The position numbers were made by a program, and so were the translations under genes. A stretch of 64,000 nucleotides of DNA from Sinonovacula constricta (lineage: Eukaryota > Mollusca > Bivalvia > Cardiida > Solecurtidae). Location: NCBI GenBank assembly GCA_007844125.1, contig CM017567.1, forward strand, positions 3,467,660 to 3,531,659, written 5' to 3'. Shown in pieces: positions 26,290-38,533 of this stretch; the stretch's first letter is position 1; each line of letters starts with the position of its first letter. The notes beneath the pieces are model-generated. The model made no database searches and was not told where the DNA came from. It saw nothing but the letters and a program-made list of their open reading frames with translations.

Positions 26290-26560
26290 AATATATTATC
26301 CAGTCTAGTTTCTCACTAGTCAGGATTTATTTTGCAATCCTAATTTCGTATTAAACAAATTCATATTTTGTATTAGAGGCGACTAGGCATGTCTGTTGAA
26401 TTCAATCCCAGAGGTTGCTGTTTTGAATTTATCTCTTTTGAATATAAACAACGTTTAGTGCTTGCACTCTCAATCAACAACTGTGTTACTCTGTCCTTCA
26501 AATACAATGTATGACTAATAGGTATGTATAAGTAAGTGCATTGTAAGTGCTTTGGGATCA
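26290..26560. other. Unique DNA right of the satellite
   Basis: The array ends sharply and AT-rich unique sequence follows. No second copy of the left flank was seen here. Confidence 0.5.
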
Positions 26561-26570
26561 CACTTGTACT

Positions 26571-26815
26571 CAGGAGCGGATCAAGAAAATGTTGGTGGGG
26601 GTATTAAAGCAAGAGAATTCAACTTTAACGCAGTAAATACTAGATTTATATCCACAGTAGGGGGCACTAACTTCGTCCTAAGGAGTCAACAGACACACTT
26701 TCCTTTAAAAGCTTAGTATTTTTAAGCTTACATGTATGTATTTTCACAGCTCTACTCTTTTACCTGGTTGGTGGGGGTGCATCCCCTCATCCCCACCCCT
26801 GGATTCATCCATGAT
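26571..26815. repeat. Possible remnant of a TIR element
   Basis: GGAGCGGATCAAGA with TGGTGGGGGT at the left, and TGGTGGGGGTGCATCCCC with CCCCTGGATTCATCC at the right, give a loosely inverted, G/C-rich pair of ends around AT-rich sequence. The match is imperfect and no target duplication was confirmed, so this is only a suggestion. Confidence 0.25.
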
Positions 26816-26829
26816 TGTACTAATAGTTT

Positions 26830-28000
26830 CTAGTAAAAAGTTTTGGTTTCTACTCAGTGAACGTGTCTGGGCGTGTTATAGGTATAAGTAATACATATTT
26901 ACAGTTGAGAAAGCATCGTTGAAAGAGTCATGGATGCTTCTGTTTGCTGTTAATACCGTCCCTAAACGTGGGCGAATCTGTGACGTAATTCTGCAGATTA
27001 ACGTGTGTTTTATATGTATGCTAATGAAAGACTTATCAATCGCTGTATGTTTATAGTTCTGTATTATTATAGTTATGTTATAGTTATCTGTAATAGTTAT
27101 GTTATGGTTATCTGTTATAGTGATGTTTATATACGTAATATATGTATGTGGGTTTGTGTTTTCAGCAACTTGTTTATATTGGATGAAGTTACTTAGTCCA
27201 ATAATAACTTTAATTAAGAAGATTTTAATTAATATTCATTGAAACGTTGTCAAATGACAAAAGTTTCATTTGTATTCATTGAAAGATACCTACATGTAGA
27301 AAGTTATTTATAGAAAAAAGAAGTGACGGTTTAAGACCACAACAATTAGAACGAAATCTATTGAATAGACCACAAAATGATCAAGTCTTTGCATGTATTG
27401 CATTTAAAACACAAATAACAATTACGTATTCTTTTTCTAATAAGAATCATAAAAGTATGTGGATATTTGGGGGAAAAAACTTGGGATTCAATGAGTATGA
27501 GACAGTTTATATATTTCCACAGGTTTTATATGGTCAGTTATTGGTCACGCGTGAGTTTATATCATTTCTTGTAACATTCAATTCGCATTTCGTCCATTCA
27601 ACGTCTTTGAAAAGCGGGTTCTTTCAGTTAACCCAACACATGTGTAGTTGATAGTTGAATTTAAGCTACCGTTTACATATATATTCCATAGAAATGCCCG
27701 GATACAAATGTGATGCACAGCATTACATTATATTTTTGTTGTTACTTTGATTTTTTATAGAATTGATAATTTTATATTTAAATGGGTAAACTTGTGAATA
27801 CTTTTTTGATACCAGAGCTCATTGCTTTACTTCAAGCTATTGTATTGCTGCTTGGTGTGTTTGTGTTTGTTGGTTTATTAAGACTAAATGTTGCCATAGT
27901 AACTGATTGTTGTTTAACGAGGTAGTGACTTTCTCCTCCGACGTGTGCTGGATTATATGTACCCAGTCGGCTCTAGATGTTTAACTTAGTAGTTAAATTG
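26830..28000. other. Non-coding stretch with a small tandem repeat
   Basis: At 27,069-27,128 a unit of about 24 bp (ATAGTTATCTGTAATAGTTA-like) is repeated twice or more. Nothing else is recognisable. Confidence 0.5.
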
Positions 28001-28029
28001 ACACACACACACACACACACACACACACA
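28001..28029. repeat. (AC)n microsatellite
   Basis: Fourteen uninterrupted AC dinucleotides. Confidence 0.97.
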
Positions 28030-30755
28030 TCGGCTAAGCAGCATGAAAGTATAGACATTGTTTTATAGAGTTATTTTGAGTAGAGTCATAGTTTTGACAG
28101 TTTTGTCTCTTTACAGTGCTTTACCCTCAACACTTCACTTCACCATGCTACTTGTGAAAAATAAAGGGTTGAAACTGCTCGCGTATTTGGTTGCAAGACA
28201 CGGCTTATTCAATCGGCGTAAGTGTAAAACACGTGATGAATGGTTGGCCTACATTATAAAAATGAAAATGTCGTCGCCGATTTTTTGTTTATCCTCGCCT
28301 TCTGTGTAAATGTGCGTTTTGTTTGTGATACTGTTTGTGAGGATTTGAGGTAGGCGTGATCAAACACTGTCAAAATAACACTAGAGAGATGAGTTAGGTT
28401 CAAATCGCGGAACGGTCCCTTCATTTCCCCTTGGTACAATGTATTTATACGTGTCTTTTAAACAGAAACTCGGACGGCCACGCATACAAAAATAATAATT
28501 TCGTTTTATTTAAAGGGCAGGTAAACTACTTTTGGAGTCATATAGTCCTTTTGTTTATTTGATTTACCCCCAGTACCATCAGCTTAACGTTGTTTTACTA
28601 AGGGGAAATACTCCCGCCATCTTATATCATGTTGTTGTTCTACTTTCTTCCCCTACTAAAGCGCAGACGGTCAATATCAAATTCCCCCGTTAAAATAAAT
28701 AATTTATGAAATAGTTCTTTAATAGTAACCAGTTAGAAGAATCAAATGAAAATATAGACTTATCATTTGTCTGTTAACTTATCTGCCTCCCCTCACCATT
28801 GAACTACTCAGAAATTAGCTCTTAGTTTGGCGTAGCTTGCATGTCGCTGGGATATATAGAGTGTATTAGGGCTTTTTTTAAACATCTTTGGAACAGTTAT
28901 AAAGTTCTATTAATTTAAGTCGCTGTCTTTTTAAGACTTCTTGTTGACATAAGCCTTTAAAAGTATTTATTTAGAAAATTAAAGAGTACTTACCAGAGCG
29001 ATCCCGTCAGCTTTACCAAAGTGGGATATTCTTTGGCATATTATCGATAGGATTGCAGAAAACAAATATGACAGGAAATGTGCCTTGGATGTGTGATAAT
29101 AAAGTACAAACTCGCTCGATTATGGTAAGGGTTGAAAGATTGAAAGATGTATGTAGGAAATCAGCAATAACTGGACCACTTTTTGGTGGACGATTTTTAT
29201 CGACACCAAATATTCAATCTTTCATTTATCTACTCTACGTGCTTACCCCATGAAAACTGCAAGGGAGATCACCCTGAAGGATTGAGCACAAAATATTCTG
29301 CAGTGTTCTCCCGTGTTTACGATTTATTGTTTCTGATTAATAGTGTAGCTACAATGCTGCTTTTGTAGTTATTTAAGAATAATGCACCTTCATATGACAG
29401 CGTGATGCATCCTATATAGAACCCGTTTATCAAATGATAATAACAAAATGCAAATATAATTTCATTTAATCGAACATCAACTCGGACAATAATATTTAAA
29501 GCTCAGAGTGAAAACCATGCTTTATCAAAACAAATTTGAAGCCTGTCACGCGCATATGAACGGGATTGTTGTTTAAATAAATGCATTCACACAAGTCATC
29601 CAAAGGTCGTAATTTGGAGAGAAAAAAATGTAGTATTTAATTGGTGCAGCAGCTTGCGATCATATAAGATATTCTATAATAGATTAGCTGCACTGGTAGT
29701 TTGTTTTTAATTCATATAATGACGTCACATATGGTGACGCAGATTTTTTCGAAACAACGTCACTCATCTCTCATATTGTCAACAAAATGTAACATACAAG
29801 CATTAGAAATACAAAGGGGGATGGTGTTAGTGATTTCCGATGGTGTTCACAAGAGATTTTCCAGATATACAACTTATTTGTCGAGTTTGAATGGAAAGAA
29901 ATCAGAAATTGAAACTCCGTTAGATGGTCCTTAGACTTAAGCACTTGACTTGGTAACCAAGATGCCAGATACTTTTTATAAGTGCAAGCTACATGTTATT
30001 GTTGCAAACTACAGTGTTAAAAAAACGGAATACTTAGTTCTTTTCTCTGAAAAAAAGATCTCACAGAACAGCTGCGATTTCTTGATTTATCCAGTTATAC
30101 TATCGTAACCATAAAACGGCTCTCCAGAGCGGCACCAATAACTTTAAGAATGTTGTAGATGCTTCTGGCATAATATTAGTCATAGTAACAAAACGATAAT
30201 AAACCCTTGTTTCGAATGCCGCATATCACCCTGACACTTTGGAAGAGCGATAAAGAAGGTCACTGTATGACGGCAAAAGCCGAAGTTGGACACCTTGGTG
30301 TACGCCTCGTTAGAAAAACATCGGTTTTACTGTAAAGAGACGTGCTTCTGTGACGTGTGATAATCCGCCGTCCATTTCAAGGCGATCGACACGACGACAT
30401 GAAAACGAGAATTTGCGATCAATTAGGAGGGAGATTTATATGCTGATTGATCATCATATGTTTAAAAAATGTGCAATATGTAATACTAGGTTAGCTACCC
30501 CTGACTAAACAAAATGATCTCTGACATCATAGTTTAATGTCAAAACATGTACGAACTATTTAGGATATTGTCGGATTTTAAACTTGCTTGCTTCTTGAAC
30601 GAGATTAGTATTCATAATAAGTTATAAATTTATAAATTGTTTATTTACCAACCGTTATACTTCTTAAACCGTTTTATGTGTTGACCTGTTTTTAATTGTA
30701 ATTTATTTTTTTAACCTGACAGTTTTTTTATATTTTTCTATATTTTACTTGCGTA
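28030..30755. other. Non-coding stretch
   Basis: Open frames of 60-83 residues here show no domain, signal peptide or codon pattern that I recognise. No RNA gene was seen. Confidence 0.5.
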
Positions 30756-30789
30756 ATTTGGTTTTAACTTGATTATGCCCTATTCACAT

Positions 30790-30861
30790 TTAACTTTGTA
30801 TTCGGCGCCGTATGACCTGTTAAGTGTCGGTGTGCCGTAAAACCCAAATAAATAAATAAGA
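30790..30861 (+). repeat. SINE-like 3' end
   Basis: GTGTCGGTGTGCCGTAAAAC followed by CCAAATAAATAAATAAG has the form of an invertebrate SINE 3' end with a short AAATA-type tail. The head is not recognisable. Confidence 0.45.
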
Positions 30862-31224
30862 AAAAGGATCAACTTTGAATGGAAGATAAAATATGACCAA
30901 TCAGGTCCATAAAAAGAGATTTAAACATTTGCTTGTGTAATTTCCGGCCTTCCTGTTGTACGTTCTTCAATTCCATCTTCACATGAACAGGATGCTACAA
31001 CTATTTATTCGTCTCCGGTCATGTTTGTTCATGATTCAGAAAGTTAATTTTATTTATGGTCAACCATTTTTGTGTGGTTTATCAAATCGATATAATACAA
31101 AAAAAATTTCTGACCACTATGTGGACATTATTTTTCAATGATGTCACTACTTTCGTCATAACTCATTGAAAATATCAGCGCTTGGACATTTTGTATTCAA
31201 AAAGATAGTTTTTCTTTTCATCGC

Positions 31225-31490
31225 TTGCATTTGAGAAACTTATTAGGAAGAACGAGGTTAGAACTCTGTAAAACCGGTTTAAGCACCCCAGTCGGTCCAT
31301 TTTGCCGACTCACCGTTCCAAGGCGGTAACTGTCGGGTTTGCTCTTTTCGTTAAATGACTCATCACAAATGTGTTCTTACTTTACGCTTGGCTTGAATGT
31401 GAAATACCTTTGTACTGTGCCTTTTCGGGTGTGGTATATGTTGCAATGCTCATAGGACTTTGTCACATATTCTTATTGTAATGTTTATGT
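31225..31490 (+). repeat. Dispersed repeat family C, copy C3
   Basis: Best forward copy: CGAGGTTAGAACTCTGTAAA, AAGCACCCCAGTCGGTCC, CCGTTCCAAGGCGGTAACTG, then ATGACTCATCACAAATG and ATATGTTGCAATGCTCATAG. The whole order is found reversed at 56,283-56,545 and in part at 57,490-57,665. Confidence 0.8.
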
Positions 31491-31499
31491 ACAGACTTG

Positions 31500-32080
31500 T
31501 TTCATACAGTTTTAAGGACTCTGAACCAGCTAAACCCAAATAGTGAAATCAGTGCCTCTCTTCTGACTTTTGGCATGTCATCTCTACATAGCTTCATGCA
31601 TTTAGATTTCATCTAATGACTGTATTTTCTGTTTATTATTTATCTGGGCTGAGTTCACGATTAAAGGTACATCGAATGCAGTTGACAGCAACACATGCCA
31701 TTCGTTAACTGGACATTTTCAAATACCGATATTATAGAAGTGTACTTCTAGACAAAGCCCGTTCAAGACATCCCAATCCCAGATATTTTGGAAGGGTCGT
31801 ACAAACCCCCTCAAGTGGCCTTTTTCACCCAGGCTATATCCCTTCCTCATTATTAGACTATATCCCTTCTTCATTATTTCCCACCCGGACAATTCTCCCG
31901 TAATATTTCCTTTCCGGGTAATTTGCCTAGAACCTAGAATGTGATGTGTTATACTAGATCATGAAATATAAACTTGCACAATACTTGGTCGCTAGGACAC
32001 AGGGTAGAATCACCGGATCGATCTAGCAAAGCTGCCGATCGAACAAAACTGCCGGTCCCAGCATGCTACCGTCTTTGTTC
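31500..32080. other. Non-coding stretch
   Basis: Contains a short imperfect direct repeat around TATATCCCTTC (about 31,846-31,875). No other feature. Confidence 0.5.
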
Positions 32081-32093
32081 TATATATATCACC

Positions 32094-32150
32094 ATGGTGA
32101 CGATGGCAGAACCTGAACTTCGAACAGACGAACAGGTTGAAATCCCTTAA
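32094..32150 (+). CDS. Candidate short start exon or chance ORF
   Basis: ACCATGG at 32,091 is a textbook animal start context and opens an 18-codon frame (MVTMAEPELRTDEQVEIP) before a stop. Within it, CAG followed by GTTGAA could be a weak splice donor, in which case this could be a first coding exon. There is no partner exon or domain to support it. Most likely a coincidence. Confidence 0.12.
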   Translation: MVTMAEPELRTDEQVEIP

Positions 32151-32159
32151 GCCTATTAA

Positions 32160-33500
32160 CCTTTTTATTTTCTACTTTTGCTTTGAACTGCAATCAGCAA
32201 TCCCAGACTGATCAACTTTTTTATGATGTTGTTTTTACAAACCTCCATAACGTGCGATAGTTAGTGTGTCGGTGTCAATGCGTGTTTATTTAAAGGCAAT
32301 ATTATGTTTTTTATTGGTTTTATTACATTGTATCAACCTGGTTCTTTTCTAGTTTTTTTTTTCTTTCCTTTATACTTGTCCAAATAAATTTATAAACAAT
32401 CTACCTCTTTAGATCAAACGAGAAGTCAACCATCACCTTATAAAAATATAACATTACATTCGTATATAAAGAACATTTGTAAAGCTTTGCGAAAGAGCAT
32501 GAACTTCAAACTTATATACTGTGTTATAATGCATTTGTATAAATGATTTTGCAACGCATTGAAAGAACAAGAAGTCCTTATCTTTTTATATAACAATAAA
32601 TCAAAGGTATGCTGACATTGTAGAAAAATACTCTTTATCAGCAAGCATTATAATCAAGAAGTTTTAGGACATATTTGCATTTAGTTAAAAAATGTGTAAG
32701 TGTGGTATTGAAGAAGGATTATACTTGTAATTGCGATTTGTTGGGGAAAAAAACGTTAACATTTGCGGAGGATATATGTTACCTTTACACTTTATTATGT
32801 GTCACTAAAATATTGCAGCAACTGTAGGCATATACTATGCAGTTTTTGTTGCATCGTGCTAAAAATAAACAATAACATTTAACAATTGAAAGTTATTCTT
32901 TTCCTGCCGGGTCAGAATACTCATAGCTTCAATAGCAAGGAAGGGAGTTGGCCAGAATGAAAATCTTGAAAGAGGCGTTGAAGAGACAATGGATATAAAA
33001 ACGCTTATGTATGTGTATCCACAGTGACCGCTCTCAGGAAATCAAAGCCAAACTCTGAACAAACATTTAGCAACCAATCAAATAATGGACGCAATTTATC
33101 CAGAGTTGTATAGACTAATTAATTAGCTGAAACAAATTACCGCATTATTGTCATCGTCACGAGGCAACCTTTGCTGGCACTGGTATTTACAAAAGCCATC
33201 GATATACCGCTTGCCAGATAATTTTCTGGGTAATTCACATGATTTGAATTGGAAGTTAGCCAGTCCCGAGTACAAGAACAATCAGCAGTCGTTTCTGCCC
33301 GTTCAAATCTAGAACTTGAGACAAGTGTTGCACAGTTTGATTCCTTCTTGGCAATATGTTGGTAAATGTGCAAATGTAGACCATATAATGGTGCGTGTAA
33401 TTATGTAAACAGTCATATGCCAAAGTATGCAAACAACGTAATGCACCCAGGTTTCTGCTTGAACTTTGCCAAGGGACTGATTTAGCTAAAACATTCGAAC
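32160..33500. other. AT-rich non-coding stretch
   Basis: A 78-residue reverse frame at 33,137-33,373 is not recognisable as any protein. No other signal. Confidence 0.5.
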
Positions 33501-33508
33501 GTTCACAT

Positions 33509-33616
33509 AGGTCATATACCAGAGGTCATATACCACATATACCAGAGGTCATATACCAGAGGTCATGTACCAGAGGTCATATACCAGAGGTCATATACCA
33601 GAAGTCATATACCAGG
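33509..33616. repeat. 14-bp minisatellite
   Basis: About seven units of AGGTCATATACCAG with small changes (GTCATGTACC, GAAGTCATAT, one short unit ATACCACAT). Confidence 0.92.
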
Positions 33617-33619
33617 AAC

Positions 33620-34231
33620 TTGTGTCCTTGCTGATTGATTAGCGATGGATTTATTGAGATAATAAAATAAAGCTGGCTCTACGATATAGCTGTTCCTTGG
33701 TTTTTCTTACAAAGAATAAAAAAATATTAGAACAAACCATTTTTATTCTATTTACATCCCTCGAATTGTTAGCATTCTTACCGGATTTTGACCACAAAAA
33801 AAAACTCCCTAACAGATAACTTATCTAAGTTAAGATGTAAGTTTTCTTATCTTCTGCATTTTATTAAGGGGTGTGTATGTATCGTTATTTAGTGTCATAG
33901 TCACCTTTGAAATACAAAAAGAACATTAGAACCTTGAAAATTGGAATGTGGCCTTATTTATTTTACCAAACTATGAAGAACGTTTTTAAACAAATTTAAC
34001 AGTAGTTAGAGAATAATTCAACCAATTCTGGTTCCGCAACTACTGTATTTGCAACTATTTTACTTGAAAAATGTGCCATACAGTGGTTGCAACGACAGAC
34101 TAGACATAGGCATACACTGTGTGTAAAGGTCGTTGATTAAATAATGCTTCAGTTCTGTCGGTGAGTATATCTTCTATAAACGATAGTTTCCTTGATATCC
34201 ATCCTTGCTGAACTTGCAATGTAATTATTTG
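33620..34231. other. Non-coding stretch
   Basis: AT-rich; nothing recognised up to the TAA target of the transposon. Confidence 0.5.
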
Positions 34232-34234
34232 TAA
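34232..34234. repeat. TAA target duplication, left
   Basis: TAA abutting the AACCCCGG end; matched by TAA at 35,383-35,385. Confidence 0.6.
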
Positions 34235-35382
34235 AACCCCGGTCACATTAAGGCGTACCTGCTGTTGCGCCGGGTCTACGCCTGGAAAATCAGAAAATTT
34301 TGGAGATTTCGCACAGCAAGCGCTCGCCTGTGGTACGATTTTTTGACGGCGTAGCCCCCTCTCCACAGGCGCACGCCAAAGTTTTCCATGTAAAACTTTT
34401 TTCCACGACTGTCACGATTTTTAGCCCTCGCAGGTTGTTGCGCACTACCTGCACGCTGCCTGAACCTTTGTTGATCGCTCATCGCTTCAGTCCCACGCCT
34501 TGTAGACGCCAAAACATGATGGTGGGAAGGGTTTCCCGCGCTCGCTGCTCGCACGCCCCCTGGTCAGGTAGGGCGCCTGTGTGGCTCAGTACATGCGCCT
34601 TAAGCGCACCTTAAGCGTGCCTTATGCGCACGCATGTTTACATGGTTTCTTGGTTTCGGTTTCGCCTCGTGGGACGAGCGCACTCTCATTTATCATTTTG
34701 GCACTGTTGAGGACAGACATATATTTTCTAAATTCTGTCAAATTTTCTTTACACATATTCAGAAGGGGGTCCCCAGTATTACCACAGTATTACAAGGACA
34801 GGGTGTAAGGATAGCAGTCATGCCTCCTAAAGGAAAAGGGAAGAAAAGGGTGCAGAAAAAAGGCCAAGATTTGGTGGAGGATGACACCAGAGAGGAGCAG
34901 GAGTCTCCTGAAGGCAGACCAGAGATCAACCTCGTTATTGGTGATGTTCCACAGGCTTCTCACCCCTATATATACCAAAAATTTCTAGCGAAATCGCAAC
35001 GTAAATCGCACAGTGGAGGTACCCTGCATGTGCGCCTGTTGCTCCTGCAAGGCACACTGCATGTACCTCAAGCGTGCGATGTTTAAAAAATCGTGCATGA
35101 AGCGCACGAGGCGCAAGATTGTGGTACAATATGTGTGCGCTGAGGGCAAGCTGCCCACGCCAGGCGCACGCCTCAAAAATTGTCACAGACGCAGACAATC
35201 GCAGCCATATGCGTGCCTGGCCTGCACCCTATGCGTACTACACGCTCAACAAGCCCACGCCAGCTGCACAAGATGAAACTTATGGTTTGAGGCGCAAGAT
35301 CTTGGGCCTGCGACCCCTACCTCCCAGAAATTTCAGAAATCGCACGACCAAAAAATCGTGCGCCTTTAATGTGACCGGGGTT
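34235..35382. mobile_element. TIR DNA transposon, PIF/Harbinger-like, non-autonomous
   Basis: The left end AACCCCGGTCACATTAAGGC and the right end read on the reverse strand, AACCCCGGTCACATTAAAGG, are inverted repeats of about 20 bp differing by one inserted base. Each end is flanked by TAA (34,232-34,234 and 35,383-35,385). A 3-bp TAA/TTA duplication is the hallmark of the PIF/Harbinger superfamily (established knowledge). The 1,148-bp interior is much richer in G+C than its surroundings, full of GCGCACG-type words, and too short for a transposase. A short basic open frame at 34,820 may be the remnant of an element-encoded protein. ISL2EU or another TAA-targeting family would be alternatives. 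Confidence 0.72.
34820..35086 (+). pseudogene. Basic N-terminal protein fragment inside the Harbinger-like element
   Basis: From the ATG at 34,820 an 88-residue frame begins MPPKGKGKKRVQKKG, then an acidic stretch (VEDDTREEQESPEG). A Lys-rich, acidic, disordered start is compatible with the N-terminus of a DNA-binding accessory protein of a transposon, but no Myb/SANT helix or nuclease motif is visible. After about residue 55 the frame runs into the repetitive GC-rich terminal half and probably loses its original meaning. This is probably what remains after internal deletion. It could also be chance. Confidence 0.35.
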
Positions 35383-35385
35383 TAA
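35383..35385. repeat. TAA target duplication, right
   Basis: TAA directly after CCGGGGTT; matched by 34,232-34,234. Confidence 0.6.
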
Positions 35386-35389
35386 GTTA

Positions 35390-35800
35390 AACAGCTACGC
35401 CGAACAAAGAAACTTATGAAACATCAATATGTTGATGCGGCTAACTGTCGAGAAGAGTATTCTTTCTAGATTGGGGTTTATACTTCGGTATAACTGACAT
35501 TATTTGCATAATTACTGACGTCGCTTTTGAGAACAGGGGTTTTATACAATTGTAGCCATTGGCATTCGCAATTACAAAGACTGCTGGGGAACGATGGCGG
35601 ATCACGTTTACAGATAAATAATAAAATAGGTTTCCTGTTGTTGACAGGGCAGCACGCAACAACGAAAAACCAACGCAGCATGCAATAACGAATAATCAAT
35701 TCTGCAAATGCTGCTAGCAGTCGAAAAGGTAGTTACCAAAGAAATATATTCATTTGTGAAATTACAAGAAAATCAACTTTATCTTTACCAATGAACCGCG
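35390..35800. other. Non-coding stretch between two DNA transposons
   Basis: Overlapping reverse frames of 73 residues show nothing recognisable. Confidence 0.5.
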
Positions 35801-35804
35801 TATA

Positions 35805-36340
35805 CGAGGGATGTTCGAAAAGTTTCGGGACAAGTGCCGTATTGTTTTTGTTTATTGATTTTTTTCTATGATTTTCTCCATGAATATAGATGTAGGTATA
35901 TTGCATTGATTAAACATATGCTTTTGATATAATTGTCAGCTGCATAGAATCTGTTGTCACCATAGTAACGCTAGGTCGACGTCAGCGGGGCACCTAGGTG
36001 TACTAAACAAATGGTTCACATTTGCAACAGTCTGAAATGTTCAATTCTTTTCAAAATACCCCCCCACGTACTTAACACACTTCTGATGTCTGTGTACCCA
36101 TGAGTTGAAGCAGTTTTTAAAGTCCCCTGACAGAATTCTTCGAACGCACTCCCTGACAACAACGGGCAGGTCCTCGACGTCGTCGAGGCGGTGGCCACGC
36201 AAGTCAAGCTTAATTGTAGGAAACAGCCAAAAGTCACAAGGCGCTAGGTCAGGGGAGTACGGTGGGTGGGCTATGGTACCAATTCCTCTCTCAGCAAGTA
36301 CACTCCTTTTTGTTTCTGGTTTTATTGGTATGTCCACAAG
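35805..36340 (-). mobile_element. 5'-truncated mariner-type transposon
   Basis: The 3' terminal inverted repeat reads CGAGGGATGTTCGAAAAGTT from 35,805, preceded by TA (35,803-35,804), the Tc1/mariner target. The reverse-strand open frame (next entry) encodes the transposase C-terminus. No second inverted repeat, N-terminal helix-turn-helix or start was found to the right, so the element is truncated and dead. Confidence 0.88.
36041..36337 (-). pseudogene. Mariner transposase, C-terminal fragment
   Basis: The reverse-strand frame of about 98 residues contains HPPYSPDLAPCDFWLFP at about residues 24-40. This is the highly conserved mariner signature carrying the third catalytic Asp of the DD34D DDE domain. 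The C-terminal part has typical length and ends at a natural stop. Upstream, where a second Asp in an HDN-like motif should lie 34 residues earlier, the sequence is not conserved and a DN-like codon pair sits in another frame, so the catalytic core is broken. A full mariner transposase is about 340-350 residues; less than a third remains. The frame starts without a genuine initiator. Confidence 0.9.
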
Positions 36341-36344
36341 ACAA

Positions 36345-37210
36345 AATTGTCGGAGTTACGAATCAGCCTTCAATGTTACAGGTATGTTCTGTCTTATAAA
36401 TTGTGCTAAGTAAACGTTTAGTCTATGAAAAACGACAGAAAAGTTTAAACCAACGGTAGATTTAAAGCCCAGTCTTGATGAACAATTATAATTATGTGAA
36501 AGTGGCCTTAGTTAACACGCTGGGCGTCATTCGTTCGACTTACTGACCGATAATAAAAAACATGTATTTTAGGAGATGTTAACACTTTTGTTTGAAAATG
36601 CTGGAACCCAATTTACATGCGGGTTATCGTTGGTTCTATTCACTGACCCCATATCTTAAAAAATGGCCATCATTTGCCATAACATATTATGTATTTAGAA
36701 ACGCAACGTGCAATTCAAATAGAATCATACATTTGAGTGCATGCTTGCATGTCTTCTCGTTCATACGTTTGCTTGCTGGTATCTGACATGTTGACAACAC
36801 TAGCTAGTACTTCACAGTGTGACAACACCAGCTGATAAACGAATTGTGATAATATCTTCCCACGCTTTTATTCTTTATGGAATCTGTTTTGCACATTCCA
36901 GCTGTGCGAGAACAAATTTGAAAGAAATTATGTCAGCATGGAAAATGATAAGAATCTGTCTGGAATTGTATTTCTCTAAACACAATGAGTTATAGAATGT
37001 CTTATAAATGAACGCACATCGACAGTTGTTATCGTGGTCTGATTTAATGTTTTTGTTTGTTGTTTTGTTTGTTTTATTATTATTGTTGTTGTTGGTGTTT
37101 GTTATCACTATGTTCCGTTGCATATGTAACGGCCGTGCCTAATCCAACAGTTCTGATTGGTTTGTATGTGTGAAATATTGACCAATTAGAAGGCCGCAGT
37201 TTAAATATTT
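36345..37210. other. AT-rich non-coding stretch
   Basis: A TTATTATTGTTG-type low-complexity run near 37,050-37,100. No gene signal. Confidence 0.5.
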
Positions 37211-37215
37211 AAATA

Positions 37216-37376
37216 CCAAAGACTTTAAAGTTGGTAGTAGTGGCCTCCCTCCTAACGCTCGGGGCTAAGGGGACAGCATTACGCCTGACTCGTCGGTGTC
37301 AGTATAATGGACCGGCCGGGTTCAGTCCCTGGGCATCCATAAGTGCCCCTGTGCTATAATGATAGAAATGTCGCTG
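37216..37376 (+). mobile_element. SINE family A, headless copy A2
   Basis: Starts at CCAAAGACTTTAAAGTTGG and runs through GACAGCATTACGCCTGACTC to AATGTCGCTG. The tRNA-like head is missing, consistent with 5' truncation. Body identity with the copies at 77 and 39.8 kb is high by eye. Confidence 0.85.
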
Positions 37377-37379
37377 AAT

Positions 37380-38530
37380 TTGTTCCTAGATACTAAGGCT
37401 GATATTATTCAGCACTCAAATTAGTGCTGAACCTTTTTTATGTAAATAAGATGGTCGGTAAACATTTACCAACCTACCATCTAAATGCTTAAGAATTTGC
37501 CCCGCCATCTTGGTAAAAGTGTACCTCGCTTGCCAATGATTCCTACAATTCGTGTTAGCAGGTCATTATCCGGGCTGACTTTGTGCTAATGGGACCAATT
37601 ATCCGGACGTCGGCTGTCATTACCTGTCAGCCACGTTATTAATGATTAAACATGAGTTTAGTATTGATGTTATCAATACATGGTAAGTGCTGATATGCGC
37701 GTTACCCAGGCACAACTGTAGTCTTTCTGGCAGAGTACAGCTATAAAGATATAAAGAATAATATGAGACTACAGACTACAATTAATTTTGATGGTAGGGC
37801 CCCAGAATTGGCTTATAGATACACAGACTAAAATTGATAGATGGATGTCCAAAAAACAGAGGAAATTAATGGGTGGGAGCAGAATCCATCTGCATTTAGT
37901 AGGCAGTGGCATAGAATCCGTTTCTAATTAGTGGAGGGAGACGAAGATTTAAGTTGAATAGAGTTGGAGGAAACGCAAAATCCAACTGTAAACTGGGGTG
38001 GGGGGTGGGGGGGCTAGAACCAGAATCCAGCGGGCTTGGTAGGGTTAGGCACAGAAGCCAGCTGTAATCGCTTGGGGAAGACCCAAAATTCAGCTGTTTC
38101 TGCTTAACCCTTTCATTCACAGTACATTTGTATGATTTTGAAACTTAACCTATTTTTTTTCTGTAAAACACTGTTTAAAGTAATTCTGAAACATGTATGT
38201 TTCATCATATAATAGTAAATCCATGATCAAACCAGGCAACAAATTAGCCTTACGTAGGGCAGATTCTACTAAAGATAAGAGTGATAACTGTGATTCAGTT
38301 TAAATTGTTATTATAAAGTTATAACAGTTGGAACAAACTTGACATCTCTTCTGTTGTTTTTGTGTTTAACTTCTTTTAAATAAATGTTAAAGGTTTCAAT
38401 TGTCATTCAAATTGTATTTTTCACACTCGTTGATAGACATACAGGTCTATCGCTAATTATCCTCATACATAGTTTAAAGGACTTAACCATCTTTTGTTTT
38501 ATTGTTTCACCTAGCCGAATGACATTCCCA
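37380..38530. other. Non-coding stretch
   Basis: Includes a G-rich run (GGGGTGGGGGGTGGGGGGG, about 37,995-38,013) that could form a G-quadruplex. No gene. Confidence 0.5.
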
Positions 38531-38533
38531 GAC

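Noticed and set aside
32081..32100. TATA-box promoter for the ATG at 32,094
   Set aside because: TATATATA lies only a few bases before the ATG, so it cannot serve as its TATA box with a normal leader.
34100..35385. Several overlapping 60-150 residue genes in the GC-rich block
   Set aside because: Higher G+C lowers stop frequency inside the transposon. Only the frame from 34,820 has a protein-like start.
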